This document shows, piece after piece, positions 7,624-16,192 of a stretch of DNA of 29,782 nt (positions are counted from its first letter, which is position 1; every line of letters starts with the position of its first letter). The stretch lies in the NCBI GenBank assembly GCA_964465735.1, contig CAYXKT010000017.1:1-29782 (forward strand), written 5' to 3'. Below the pieces are notes generated by a model. The model saw only the letters and a program-made list of their open reading frames with translations, did not search any database and was not told where the DNA came from. Both the position numbers and the translations under genes were made by a program. The stretch is from Erginobacter sp964465735 (GTDB lineage: Bacteria > Auribacterota > Erginobacteria > Erginobacterales > Erginobacteraceae).

Positions 7624-8286
7624 TCAGGTCAGGGAGGCCAGCAGCCGGACCAGGATCACGATCAAAATGGTTAGCAGGGCCGCCGGGAGAAAGAAGATAA
7701 AACCCTTCCGGAAGAGGGCCCCGGTATCAGCAAAGAGGTCCGGTGCCGCAACCGGTGAAGAGAATTCCGGGGCCCGACTCTCCTCCAGACCCCGGGTGCT
7801 TAAAGCGTCCACCTTTCCCCGGGCGGCGGTATATCCCCGCTTGGCCTTGGCCACCACCGCCAGGGCCCTGCTCAATTCCCCCTTCAAATCTTCTTCCGCC
7901 CAGGTATCCTCCCGGATCCCTCGGACCTCGGAGATGATCTTCTCAAACTCTTGCCGAGTCGCTCTGACCATTGTATTGGTCCGGGTCAACTCACTCTCCT
8001 CCTTGTCCAGAATGGCGATCCCCCGCTCCAGGTTGGTAAGGGCTTCCCGCTTCAAAAGATCGAGTTCCCCGCGCTGCCGTTTCAGCTCTTCCAGGTCGGC
8101 CTTGCGTTTGGCCAGTTCCTCCTGTTTTTTCTTTAAAAAGGCGATCTTTCCGGCGGCCTGGTCAACCATCTCGGTTAAATTCTCGATCGGAGCCGTCACT
8201 TCCGACCCTGACTCGGCTTTCTTCAGCCGGGGCTCGTCTTTCACCCCCGCTCGCGCCTCTTCCTTGATCTTTGGTTTTTCGCTCAT
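7624..8286 (-). CDS. Tail-anchored coiled-coil protein of unknown function
   Basis: A 220-residue protein, not recognised. The ATG at 8286 (MSEKPKIKEE) is preferred over an in-frame start 84 bases upstream because GGGAGG lies 9 bases before it and the upstream residues look like untranslated leader. Residues about 10-30 are charged and probably disordered. A long coiled coil runs from about 40 to 150 (FLKKKQEELAKRKADLEELK, then LDKEESELTRTNTMVRATRQ), followed by a linker and a C-terminal membrane helix near 192-217 (FIFFLPAALLTILIVILVRL). The layout suggests a membrane-tethered spacer or scaffold. It is followed by a smaller protein of the same plan. Confidence 0.72.
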   Translation of the reverse strand: MSEKPKIKEEARAGVKDEPRLKKAESGSEVTAPIENLTEMVDQAAGKIAFLKKKQEELAKRKADLEELKRQRGELDLLKREALTNLERGIAILDKEESELTRTNTMVRATRQEFEKIISEVRGIREDTWAEEDLKGELSRALAVVAKAKRGYTAARGKVDALSTRGLEESRAPEFSSPVAAPDLFADTGALFRKGFIFFLPAALLTILIVILVRLLASLT

Positions 8287-8502
8287 CTCGTCTCGCCTCC
8301 CTCGTTCAACCCCTGCCTTATGCCCGCTCCCGTTGACACAGCTATCCCGGGCGACTCTGGATAAGGTCACCAGTTCGGACAGGAAGAATATAAAAACCCA
8401 TTCAATCTTTCACTCCGCTGGACTTCAACCAGGGAAAACGATAGGATACTAAAGATTATTTTGCCGCCGGTCAAGAAAACTCTCCTGATCATAGGTATCT
8501 TT

Positions 8503-9672
8503 ATGGACAAACCAGCAAAAATCTGCCGTCATTTCGGGGAATGCGGAGGCTGCCGTTTCCAGGACATCCCCTACGATCTCCAGCTCAGGCAGAAAGAAGA
8601 CCGCTGCCGCCTACTGCGGGATCAGGCCGGGCTGGAGACCGAACTGCGCCCGATTGTCCCCTCCCCCCGGATCCATTACTATCGGAACAAGATGGAGTTC
8701 ACTTTCGGGGAGGAAAACGGCCGGGTGGTCTGCGGCCTCCATCGGCGGGATCAAAACTGTTCAATCTTCCAGCTGTCGGAATGCCTGATCTCCTCTCCCG
8801 ATGTCGGCCCGATCGTCAAGGCGGTCACCGCCTGGGCCCGGCAGAGCGGTCTCTCCGCCTACCACCCTTACCGGCACCAGGGGTACTGGCGAAACCTGGT
8901 AATCCGGGAGAGCAAGTTCGCCGGCGGTCTCCTGGTCAACCTGATAACTTCCTCTCAGGGTGAACTCGATCGAGAAGGCTTGCTCGCGGCACTAAAGAGT
9001 CAGCCGGCCGGCGCCCGGATCAGCTCCGTTCTCCACACCATCAACGACAGTCTCTCCAATGCGGTCATCCCCCAGAGCTGGACGACACTGAAGGGAGAAC
9101 CGTTCTTAGATGAGACAATCTCCGGGTTGATTTTCCGGATCCCGCCTTTCTCCTTCTTCCAGGTCAACCCGGCAATAATGGAAATTTTCTACCGGGAAAT
9201 GAAAGATATTCTCCGGCTGGAGGGGAGGGAGAAAATTCTCGATATCTTCTCCGGCAGCGGGGCGATCGGGCTGGTCCTCTCCCGGGAAGCGGAATCAATC
9301 CTCGGGATCGAGCTTGACCCGGAAGCAGTGGCCAACGGACGGTTCAACGCTGAAAGAAACGGACTGGATAATCTCGATTTCCTCGAAGGAAAAGCCGCCC
9401 GGGTACTGGCCGAGAACCGCCACCGATGGCCGGGCCGGTTTGACCTGGTGATCGTCAACCCGCCCCGCTCCGGAATCAGCAAGAAGATCGCCAAGCGTTT
9501 GCGGGAATTGGCTCCGGACCGGATCGTCTATTCATCCTGCAACCCCGAGACCTTCTTCCCCCAGGTTGAACTGCTGGCCGAAACCCACCGGCCGACGATA
9601 CTCTTGCCCTTTGACTTCTTTCCCCACACCCCACACCTGGAGATGCTGGCGGTCTTCGAGAGACTGCCCTGA
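8503..9672 (+). CDS. TrmA/RlmC/RlmD-family RNA (uracil-C5) methyltransferase, TRAM-less
   Basis: A 389-residue SAM-dependent enzyme likely to make 5-methyluridine in rRNA or tRNA. It starts directly with an iron-sulfur cluster region, Cys8, Cys14 and Cys17 (CRHFGECGGC), with a further Cys at 86 or 94 as the fourth ligand. The SAM-binding motif is ILDIFSGSGAIG (about 245-256) followed by GIELDPEAVANG. The catalytic motifs are VIVNPPRSG (about 316-324), YSSCNPETF with nucleophile Cys346, and a C-terminal HTPHLEM containing the general-base Glu. RlmD proteins normally carry an N-terminal TRAM domain before the Cys cluster; none is encoded here. The ATG at 8503 is chosen over a TTG at 8461. Which uridine it modifies cannot be told from sequence. 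Confidence 0.9.
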   Translation: MDKPAKICRHFGECGGCRFQDIPYDLQLRQKEDRCRLLRDQAGLETELRPIVPSPRIHYYRNKMEFTFGEENGRVVCGLHRRDQNCSIFQLSECLISSPDVGPIVKAVTAWARQSGLSAYHPYRHQGYWRNLVIRESKFAGGLLVNLITSSQGELDREGLLAALKSQPAGARISSVLHTINDSLSNAVIPQSWTTLKGEPFLDETISGLIFRIPPFSFFQVNPAIMEIFYREMKDILRLEGREKILDIFSGSGAIGLVLSREAESILGIELDPEAVANGRFNAERNGLDNLDFLEGKAARVLAENRHRWPGRFDLVIVNPPRSGISKKIAKRLRELAPDRIVYSSCNPETFFPQVELLAETHRPTILLPFDFFPHTPHLEMLAVFERLP

Positions 9673-9744
9673 CCCCCATCCTCGCTCCCCTGCTCGTCCT
9701 CGAAAGCAGAGCGTTTAAATCGGTCAGGCACCAATAAATTTCAG

Positions 9745-10326
9745 ATGGCCGCTCGAAGAATTATCGATATCTCTTTTTACCAGCGCGACACCGTCCGGGT
9801 AGCGAGAGAGCTGCTGGGAACGATACTGGTCCGGGAGACCCCCGAAGGGATACTCTCCGGACGGATAGTGGAGACTGAAGCCTACACCGGGCCCGGAGAT
9901 CCCGCCTCTCACGCCAGCCGGGGCCCGACGCCCCGCTCGACAATAATGTTCGGCCCCCCCGGGTATGCCTACGTTTACTTCTGCTATGGGATGCACCACC
10001 TTTTAAACCTGGTTACCGAGGTCGAAGGGGTAGCGGGGGCGGTTCTGATCCGGGCGCTGGAACCCCGGACCGGGATCAAACGGATGCGGGAAAACCGGGG
10101 GTGGAATAAACCGTCCGGACTGGCCGACGGTCCGGGAAAGATCACACAAGCCCTGGAGATCGACCTGGATTTCAACGGCTATGATCTGACTCGGGGAGAA
10201 ACGCTATATCTCATCGGCAAGGAGAGCCGGCGCAGAGAGACCGTCATTACCGGACCCCGGGTCGGGATCAAGCAGGGCCTGGACCGGCCCTGGCGTTTTC
10301 GCCTGGTTCCCGAGGTTAGCCCCTGA
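9745..10326 (+). CDS. mpg: 3-methyladenine DNA glycosylase, AAG/MPG family
   Basis: A 193-residue monofunctional base-excision glycosylase that removes alkylated purines such as 3-methyladenine, and often hypoxanthine. The family hallmarks are present: IVETEAYTGPGDPASHAS with the catalytic Glu in VETEAY, the PTPRSTIMFGPPGYAYVY segment with the helix-inserting Tyr region, CYGMHHLLN, GAVLIRALEP, DGPGKITQALEI and GPRVGI. Length is normal for bacterial members. The start ATG lies 72 bases after the RNA methyltransferase stop, with only a poor ribosome site before it, so it may depend on upstream translation. Together with uvrB and uvrC it gives this region a DNA-repair flavour. Confidence 0.95.
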   Translation: MAARRIIDISFYQRDTVRVARELLGTILVRETPEGILSGRIVETEAYTGPGDPASHASRGPTPRSTIMFGPPGYAYVYFCYGMHHLLNLVTEVEGVAGAVLIRALEPRTGIKRMRENRGWNKPSGLADGPGKITQALEIDLDFNGYDLTRGETLYLIGKESRRRETVITGPRVGIKQGLDRPWRFRLVPEVSP

Positions 10327-10336
10327 CCGTTCCCGA

Positions 10337-10362
10337 CTGACCGGACAACGAATTTCGGTCAG
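10337..10362. terminator. Possible bidirectional hairpin between convergent genes
   Basis: CTGACCG (10337-10343) pairs perfectly with CGGTCAG (10356-10362) around a 12-base loop, in the 51-bp gap between the converging glycosylase and HAD genes. There is no clear U-run on either side, so termination activity is uncertain. Confidence 0.3.
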
Positions 10363-10377
10363 CCAGGAATGCCTGAC

Positions 10378-11130
10378 CTACTTTATCTTTTGCAGGATCG
10401 GGATGATCTCGGTCAGACTGGTGATCTGGTAGTCGGGGACCTTGATATGCGACTCCGGGTCGAACCGGGCCTCCTCGATCTCCTTCTCCAGAGTCTTGAC
10501 CAGTTCCGGACCATCTTCCTCAGCCCTTTTTACCAGGAAGGTGGTCATCCCGGCCAGGTTACCCATCATCACGTCAGTCAGCCGATCGCCGACCATCGCC
10601 GTCTCTTCCGCCGCCAGACCAATTTGCTTGAGGACAATCTCAGCGATCTTCGGGTTAGGCTTCTCCAGTTTCAACCGGAGGGAGTCGTTCCAGTCAAAGA
10701 AACCCTGGGGACGAGGAACCGTGGGTTTCTGGAGAAAGGCCTCCATCACCACGTTCTTGGTGGTAAAGGTAGCGACCGCGAACTTGATCCCTTCCCGGTC
10801 AAGGTAGTTGAAGATCTCGATCGCGTCGGGGAAGAGACCGGCTTTCCCCGCCTTGGTAAAGGCCACCCTCTCCCGCTCATCCACCACCCCTTTGACCCGC
10901 TGGAACTCATCCCAGCTGGTCTGCAGACCGATCGTCTGCAGCTTCTCGACAAACCCCTTCCCGGTATAGTAAGCGAGCATATACTCGTCTTCCTTGCCCG
11001 GGGGGACCTGCCCGCCGCACTCCTTGACCACTTTCAGAAACACATCCCGCCAATAGATCTTGGGGTTGGGATAAATCTTAGCGATCGTGTTGTCATTGTC
11101 AAAGATCACACCCTTGATTTTGCCGGCCAT
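10378..11130 (-). CDS. HAD-superfamily hydrolase (phosphatase-like)
   Basis: A 250-residue cytosolic protein of the haloacid dehalogenase superfamily, which hydrolyses phosphate esters through an Asp-phosphate. Motif I is GVIFDNDNT (nucleophile Asp11 and acid/base Asp13). An inserted helical cap follows (about 20-95). Motif II is the Thr in AVATFTTKN (near 120), motif III the Lys of LEKPNPKIAE (near 155), and motif IV MVGDRLTDVMMGN (near 180). The C-terminal part (PDYQITSLTEIIPIL) resembles the closing helix of phosphoglycolate phosphatase-like or pyrophosphatase-like members. GGGAGG lies 7 bases before the ATG. All catalytic residues are present; the substrate is unknown. Confidence 0.88.
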   Translation of the reverse strand: MAGKIKGVIFDNDNTIAKIYPNPKIYWRDVFLKVVKECGGQVPPGKEDEYMLAYYTGKGFVEKLQTIGLQTSWDEFQRVKGVVDERERVAFTKAGKAGLFPDAIEIFNYLDREGIKFAVATFTTKNVVMEAFLQKPTVPRPQGFFDWNDSLRLKLEKPNPKIAEIVLKQIGLAAEETAMVGDRLTDVMMGNLAGMTTFLVKRAEEDGPELVKTLEKEIEEARFDPESHIKVPDYQITSLTEIIPILQKIK

Positions 11131-11229
11131 AATCAGACCTCCCGGTTAATTTAAAATAACCCGACTCACCAAATGAATCGGATTAAAACTGCTGCGATTC
11201 GCGATGCCATAAATTGATGCCTGTCCCGA

Positions 11230-11250
11230 TCACCGATCAGCGATCACCGA
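11230..11250. repeat. Degenerate heptamer triplet, locus 1
   Basis: Three tandem heptamers TCACCGA-TCAGCGA-TCACCGA. On the minus strand the second unit supplies the TGA stop codon of the giant HEAT protein (11237-11239). Related triplets occur at 20080-20100 and 27870-27890. Confidence 0.6.
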
Positions 11251-14200
11251 CCCCCGGGGGGAGCAGGGTCAGCTTGATCTTCCGGATCGCCTCGCCGGCC
11301 GCCGTCCGGAGCGATTCGATCTCACTGTCGAGCAGTTCCCGAAGCGCCGCCTCCGCCTCCGGTTCCCCCAGTTCACCAAGCGCCCGCGCTACCGCCTTGC
11401 GCACCCCGGGATGGTTATCCCGGAGAGCCTCCATCAGAGGTTCGACCGCCCGGATATCGCCCAGTTTCCCCAGCGAGTCCGCCGCCCGAACCCGGACAGA
11501 GGCCTCATCTTCCTTGAGAGCGAGGAGCAATGGTTCCACGGCACTGGGGTCGCCGGAGTCACCCAGAGCACCGGCGGCCGAGGAACGGACCCCGGGATCC
11601 GGATCGACCAGAAGGTCGAGGAGACCCCCGACCGCCCGAGTATCCTTCAGTCGGCCCAGGGCGGCGGCCACCGCCCGACGGACCCAGTAATCGCGGTCGC
11701 CAACGGCGGCCATCAGGGGATCGAGCCCCGCGGGATCCCCCAACCGGCCGAGGACAATAGCCGCGGTCGCCCGGACCCCACTCTCCCGGTCCCGGAGCAG
11801 GCCGGCCACCGCCGGGACCGCCTGGAGATCTCCCAACTTACCCAGAATCAGGGCCGCGCTATTGCGGACCGAAGAAGCCTCGTCACCCAGAACTCCGATC
11901 AGGGGCTCCACGGCGGACCTGGTCTGCAGGTCGCCCAGAGCCATTACCACGCTGACCCGGGTGGCCACCGCGGGATCTTTCAGACTCTTGATCAGGGAGG
12001 GCAGGGCCGAAGTATCCCCGATCCGGCCCAGGGCAGCGGCGGCGGCGGACCTGACCGTCTCGGCGCGATCCTGGAGGGCCTCGATCAGATGTTCGGTTGC
12101 CCGCCGATCCGAAAGTCGGGCCAGCGCCCCGGCGGCCGCTTGTCGGACCGCCTCCGATTCGTCCTTCAGCGCTTCGATCAGGGGTTCGATCCCCGCTGAC
12201 AGTCTTAACCGCCCCAGGGATTCGGCCGCCGCGCGGCGGACCCAGGATTCTTCGTCTCTCAGGGATTCGATCAGCGGCTCGGTTACCCGGCTGTCTCCCA
12301 GTTTCCCCAGGGCCGTGACTGCCCTCCGGCGGATCTCCCGTTCCGGATCCTTGAGTTGATCAAGGAGCGGATCGACCGCTCGGAGGGAGCCGATCATCTC
12401 CAGAGCCGAGATCGCCGCCAGCCGGACATCGAGTTGTTCATCCGATAGAATCCCGAGCAGACTCTCCAGGGATCGGTTGCCGGCGATCTTGCCCAGGGCA
12501 CGGACAACCTCCACCCGGACTTTCACCGCCGGATCCGGGAGGGACTCGATCAGTCCTTCCACCGCCTGCTCCTCCCCGATCTCCCCCAGGGCCTCGGCCG
12601 CCCGAACCCGGACCGCCTGTTCCTCGTCTCGCAGAGCGGACAGGAGGGGTTCAATCGCCCGGGGATCGCGGAGCCGGACCAGGAGCCGGGCCGCGATTTT
12701 CCGGATCTCCGGGTCCCGATCAGCCAGAGCCTCAATCAGGGACTCCGTCGCCCCCTGATCGATAATATCCTCCAGGGCCCGGAAGGCGATCTCCCGGTCA
12801 AGGCGTTGGTCTTCTTGCAGCGCCTTCAGGACCAGGGGTACGACTTCTCCCGGCTTGATCCGGCCCAGGGCCCGGGCGGCCGAGCGCTGAACCCAGGTCT
12901 CCGGATCCGAGAGAGCCTGGACCAGGGCGGGAGCGGCCGTTTCCGATCCGATCCGACCCAGGGCATCGGCAGCGGCCCGGCGGCCGGAAGGATCGCCCTG
13001 CCGCAGTTCTTCGACTAAGAGGATGACCGCCCGTTCCTCCCCGATCCGGCCCAGCATCACCGCCGCGGTCCCCCGGACCGCCGACGATCCATCCTTGAGC
13101 GCCTGGATCAGTGGCCGAGCCGTTTCTTCCCCCCCGATCCGGCCCAGCGCGTCAACCGCCGCCCGGCGGACCCAGCTTTCAGAGTCCGAGAGCATCTTGA
13201 TCAGAGGATTCAGAGCTCGGCGATCTTTGAGCATCCCCAGGGCGGTGGCCGCCCGGCTTCTCACCCCGCGGTTGGGGTGGTTGAGCGCTTTTAGCAGGGG
13301 AACGACAGCTCGCTCGTCGCCGATCCGGCCCAGAGCTTCAATGGTCGCCCGGCAGACCGAGGTTTCCGGATCTTCCAGGATAGTCAGCAGCCCTTCCACC
13401 GCCTCAACGGCACCCATCTGGCCCAGGGTCTGGGCAGCGTTGACCCTCACCGCCCCCTCAGGATCCCGGAGGGCGGCGATCAGGCTCTCGATCACCCGGC
13501 GATTTTTAAAAGCCACCAGGAGCTTGGCGGTAAGCTTTCGCACCTGCTGGTTGGGATCGTTGATAATCTCCATCAGCCGATCAGTCAGCTTCTCGTCCAC
13601 CAGTTTCTGTAGAGCCCGTCCGGCTGTCCGGGTCACCTCGTAATCCTGATCATATAAAGCGGCAATCACCGTCTCGGAAGCTTCCCGGTTACCGAGTTCT
13701 CCCAGAGAATATACCGCGGCCGCCCGGACCGAGGCCTCCGGGTCGGCGGCCGCCTGGCTCAAGGAGGAGAGTGCCCGGTCGTCCTTCAGCTCACCCAGGG
13801 CGAGAGCCGCTTCCCGCCGGACCTCCGCTCCCCGATCCCGAAGAGCCGGAATCAATTCTTTGACCACCGCTTCCCCCCCGATCTTCCCCAGAGACCGGGC
13901 GGCGGCAACTCGGACTGGGATCGCGTCATAGAAGAGCGTCTCGACCAGAACCCCGATATCCCGTCTCTTCCCCACCACTCCAAAGACTGCGACGGCCCGG
14001 ACCCGCTCCTCCAGGTTCCCTGCCTTTAAGACCTCAAGCAGGACAGGACGAACAGTCGGATCGACAAATTTCAGCAAAGCCGTCAGGATAGACTGACGGA
14101 CATCACTCGGAGCGTCCGGGAAGAGCTGGAGCAAGGGCTTCAGGGCTTGCGGATCACCGATTTCGGCCAGGGACGCCACCGCGTTTTCCACGACCTCCGG

Positions 14201-15982
14201 AAGGGGATCCTTGAGCAATCCGATCAGTGAAGAAACCACTTCTTTGCTCCCGATCTTCCCCAGAGACCGGGCGACGGCCGAGCGGACTTCGCCGGTCTCG
14301 TCTTTCAAACCGGGCAACAGGGCCGGGATCGACTCCGGGTTTTCGATCGAGCCAAGGCTGTCCGCCGCCGCCGCCCGGACTATAGACGATTCATCTTTCA
14401 ACAGTTCTTCGAGTGGCTCCCGGGCCCGGTCATCGCCAAGCCGGCCGAGGGCGGAAGCGGCGCTGAGACGGACCTCTCGTTCGCTATCCCGGAGAGTCTC
14501 AATCAAAGGCTCCCGGGCTTCCGGAGAGCCGATCCGGCCCAGGGCTTCAGCGGCAGCGGAGCGGACCTTGCGATCTCCGTCGCAAAGGGCCCGGATCAGG
14601 GGACGGATGCCGGCCGCGTCACCGATCCGGCCCAGTGAATTAGCGGCCCGACCGCGGATTTCGCTCTCCGGATCATCAAGCGCGGCCAACAGGGAAGTGA
14701 CAGAGCGACCGGAACTGACCTTACCGAGCAGGGAGAGGGCGAGCCAACGACTCTCAGATTCCGGAGAACCGAGAACGGCCTGCAGCGATCCCACCGCCCG
14801 TTCGTCCACCAGAAGGTCGAGGGTCCGGGTAATAAACTGCTGGACCGGGTCATCCTGATCCGAGTAGAGCTCGATCAGGGGACGGACCGCCCGGGAGTCT
14901 TTCAGGTCTCCCAGCGCGGTCAGGGCACTGAACTTGAGATCAGGGTCATCTTCCTTCAGGATCTGGAGCAGAGGCTGGACCGCCCGGGGGTCGCCGATCT
15001 TGCCCAGGGCGACGGCCGCCGCCCGCCGGACCCCGGCATCATCGTGGCGGAGAGCCCGGAGCAGCGAGGGGACCGGGGCCTCTTGGGCAATCCGGTCAAG
15101 GATCGAGTCGGCCAGTTTCCGGATCCGCTCTTCTTCCAACTCTTCCGGGCTCGCCTCTTCCTCAGTTATTTCTTCGGGCGGCTCCCCCGCCTCGATCACC
15201 ACCTTCTCGGCCAGAGGTTCCGGTTCGGTCACTGTCACCGCCAACCCCTCGGGGGCGGCTTCCACCGTCCGAAGGCCGGTGGTCAATAGAATGGTGACCA
15301 AAGGATCGACCGCCTCGTCGGCCCCGATATCCCCCAGGGCCAGGGCGGCGCTGATCCGGACCTGGGGCTCATTATCCTTCAGAGTCTTCAGCAACGGCTC
15401 CACCGCCTCTCGATTCTCCAACTGGCCGAGAGAAGCGGCGGCAGCGGCCCGAACCAGAGCTGAGGTATCCTGAAGAGCTTGGATCAGATGCTCGGCCGAC
15501 CGATTCACACCGGCCTTTCCCAGAGCCTGGGCGGCGCCGGCCCGGACTTCTTCGGCCTGATCCCCGGAGAGAAGATCGACCAGGGGATCGACAACCTCCT
15601 CGCCTCCCAGCGCCCCCAGCGCCAGAGCGGCGCTCGAACAGACCCGGGGGTCGCTGTCGGCGGCGGCCTGACAGAGCGGCTGGAGGGAGCGGAGATCCCG
15701 AAAGGTGGCCAGCGATTCCGCGGCCGCCCGCCGGACTTCCGGTTCCTCGTCCCGGAGCAGCTCGATTACCGGCTGGAGGGTCTTTTTGTCATCGATCTTG
15801 CCCAGCGCCCGGGCGGCGGCGGCCCGAACCTCGGTCTCCTCAGCACTGAGGAGACCGAGCAAGGGATCCACAGTCAGAGGGTTGCCGATCTTCCCGAGGG
15901 ACTCCGCCGCCAACCTTCGGATTTCGGGAGAAGGGGCACCCAACGCCTCGACCAGGGTTTCAATGTCACCTTTCAGGCTCAT
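11237..15982 (-). CDS. Giant HEAT-repeat (PBS lyase HEAT-like) protein
   Basis: A 1581-residue protein made almost entirely of HEAT-type units of 31 residues (consensus near D.RAVEPLI.AL.D....VR.AAA.ALG.IG). By hand I count 49 units. The eighth (about residues 221-300) is interrupted by an acidic, Glu/Pro-rich insert of about 50 residues. The last unit ends at 1570, leaving an 11-residue tail. There is no signal peptide, membrane helix or enzyme domain, so a long cytoplasmic superhelical scaffold is the best inference. Units 24-27 (from residue 765) resemble units 33-36 (from 1044), which points to duplication of nine-unit blocks. Similar HEAT-like repeats occur in phycobilin lyases and many binding proteins; there is no sign of lyase function. 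AAAGGA precedes the ATG, and the stop codon lies inside a heptamer repeat. Confidence 0.93.
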   Translation of the reverse strand: MSLKGDIETLVEALGAPSPEIRRLAAESLGKIGNPLTVDPLLGLLSAEETEVRAAAARALGKIDDKKTLQPVIELLRDEEPEVRRAAAESLATFRDLRSLQPLCQAAADSDPRVCSSAALALGALGGEEVVDPLVDLLSGDQAEEVRAGAAQALGKAGVNRSAEHLIQALQDTSALVRAAAAASLGQLENREAVEPLLKTLKDNEPQVRISAALALGDIGADEAVDPLVTILLTTGLRTVEAAPEGLAVTVTEPEPLAEKVVIEAGEPPEEITEEEASPEELEEERIRKLADSILDRIAQEAPVPSLLRALRHDDAGVRRAAAVALGKIGDPRAVQPLLQILKEDDPDLKFSALTALGDLKDSRAVRPLIELYSDQDDPVQQFITRTLDLLVDERAVGSLQAVLGSPESESRWLALSLLGKVSSGRSVTSLLAALDDPESEIRGRAANSLGRIGDAAGIRPLIRALCDGDRKVRSAAAEALGRIGSPEAREPLIETLRDSEREVRLSAASALGRLGDDRAREPLEELLKDESSIVRAAAADSLGSIENPESIPALLPGLKDETGEVRSAVARSLGKIGSKEVVSSLIGLLKDPLPEVVENAVASLAEIGDPQALKPLLQLFPDAPSDVRQSILTALLKFVDPTVRPVLLEVLKAGNLEERVRAVAVFGVVGKRRDIGVLVETLFYDAIPVRVAAARSLGKIGGEAVVKELIPALRDRGAEVRREAALALGELKDDRALSSLSQAAADPEASVRAAAVYSLGELGNREASETVIAALYDQDYEVTRTAGRALQKLVDEKLTDRLMEIINDPNQQVRKLTAKLLVAFKNRRVIESLIAALRDPEGAVRVNAAQTLGQMGAVEAVEGLLTILEDPETSVCRATIEALGRIGDERAVVPLLKALNHPNRGVRSRAATALGMLKDRRALNPLIKMLSDSESWVRRAAVDALGRIGGEETARPLIQALKDGSSAVRGTAAVMLGRIGEERAVILLVEELRQGDPSGRRAAADALGRIGSETAAPALVQALSDPETWVQRSAARALGRIKPGEVVPLVLKALQEDQRLDREIAFRALEDIIDQGATESLIEALADRDPEIRKIAARLLVRLRDPRAIEPLLSALRDEEQAVRVRAAEALGEIGEEQAVEGLIESLPDPAVKVRVEVVRALGKIAGNRSLESLLGILSDEQLDVRLAAISALEMIGSLRAVDPLLDQLKDPEREIRRRAVTALGKLGDSRVTEPLIESLRDEESWVRRAAAESLGRLRLSAGIEPLIEALKDESEAVRQAAAGALARLSDRRATEHLIEALQDRAETVRSAAAAALGRIGDTSALPSLIKSLKDPAVATRVSVVMALGDLQTRSAVEPLIGVLGDEASSVRNSAALILGKLGDLQAVPAVAGLLRDRESGVRATAAIVLGRLGDPAGLDPLMAAVGDRDYWVRRAVAAALGRLKDTRAVGGLLDLLVDPDPGVRSSAAGALGDSGDPSAVEPLLLALKEDEASVRVRAADSLGKLGDIRAVEPLMEALRDNHPGVRKAVARALGELGEPEAEAALRELLDSEIESLRTAAGEAIRKIKLTLLPPGVGDR

Positions 15983-16106
15983 AGTATGGTTTCCTTTACT
16001 GGACCCGACAGATCCGGATTGATGATAACAACCGCATCATAACATCCGAGCTTACAGTTGTGAACAAAAAAACCTCGCGGATCCCGAGCGAAAGCGATAA
16101 GGTTTA

Positions 16107-16135
16107 TTGTCTTTTGTCCCGGGTAGAATTATATA
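16107..16135 (+). promoter_or_regulatory. Candidate promoter of lgt
   Basis: TTGTCT (16107-16112, 4 of 6), a 17-bp spacer and TATATA (16130-16135, 4 of 6) on the plus strand. The start would be near 16142, giving a leader of about 50 bases before the GTG at 16193. It lies in the 210-bp divergent gap between the giant HEAT gene and lgt. Confidence 0.4.
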
Positions 16136-16192
16136 TGAGAAATCGCCGTTGTCGGAACCCGGAAACTACCAACCAGGAAAAGAGAAATAATC

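Noticed and set aside
7624..8370. SMC or chromosome-partition protein for the long coiled coil
   Set aside because: No ATPase head motifs, and a C-terminal membrane anchor is present; the similarity is only coiled-coil composition.
11411..12199. Several open frames on the plus strand opposite the giant HEAT gene
   Set aside because: They arise from the GC-rich repeated codons of the HEAT units, have repeat-derived composition and no ribosome sites.
11237..15982. Phycocyanobilin lyase
   Set aside because: The HEAT-like repeats are shared with CpcE/F-type lyases, but there are no phycobiliprotein genes and the length is many times greater.
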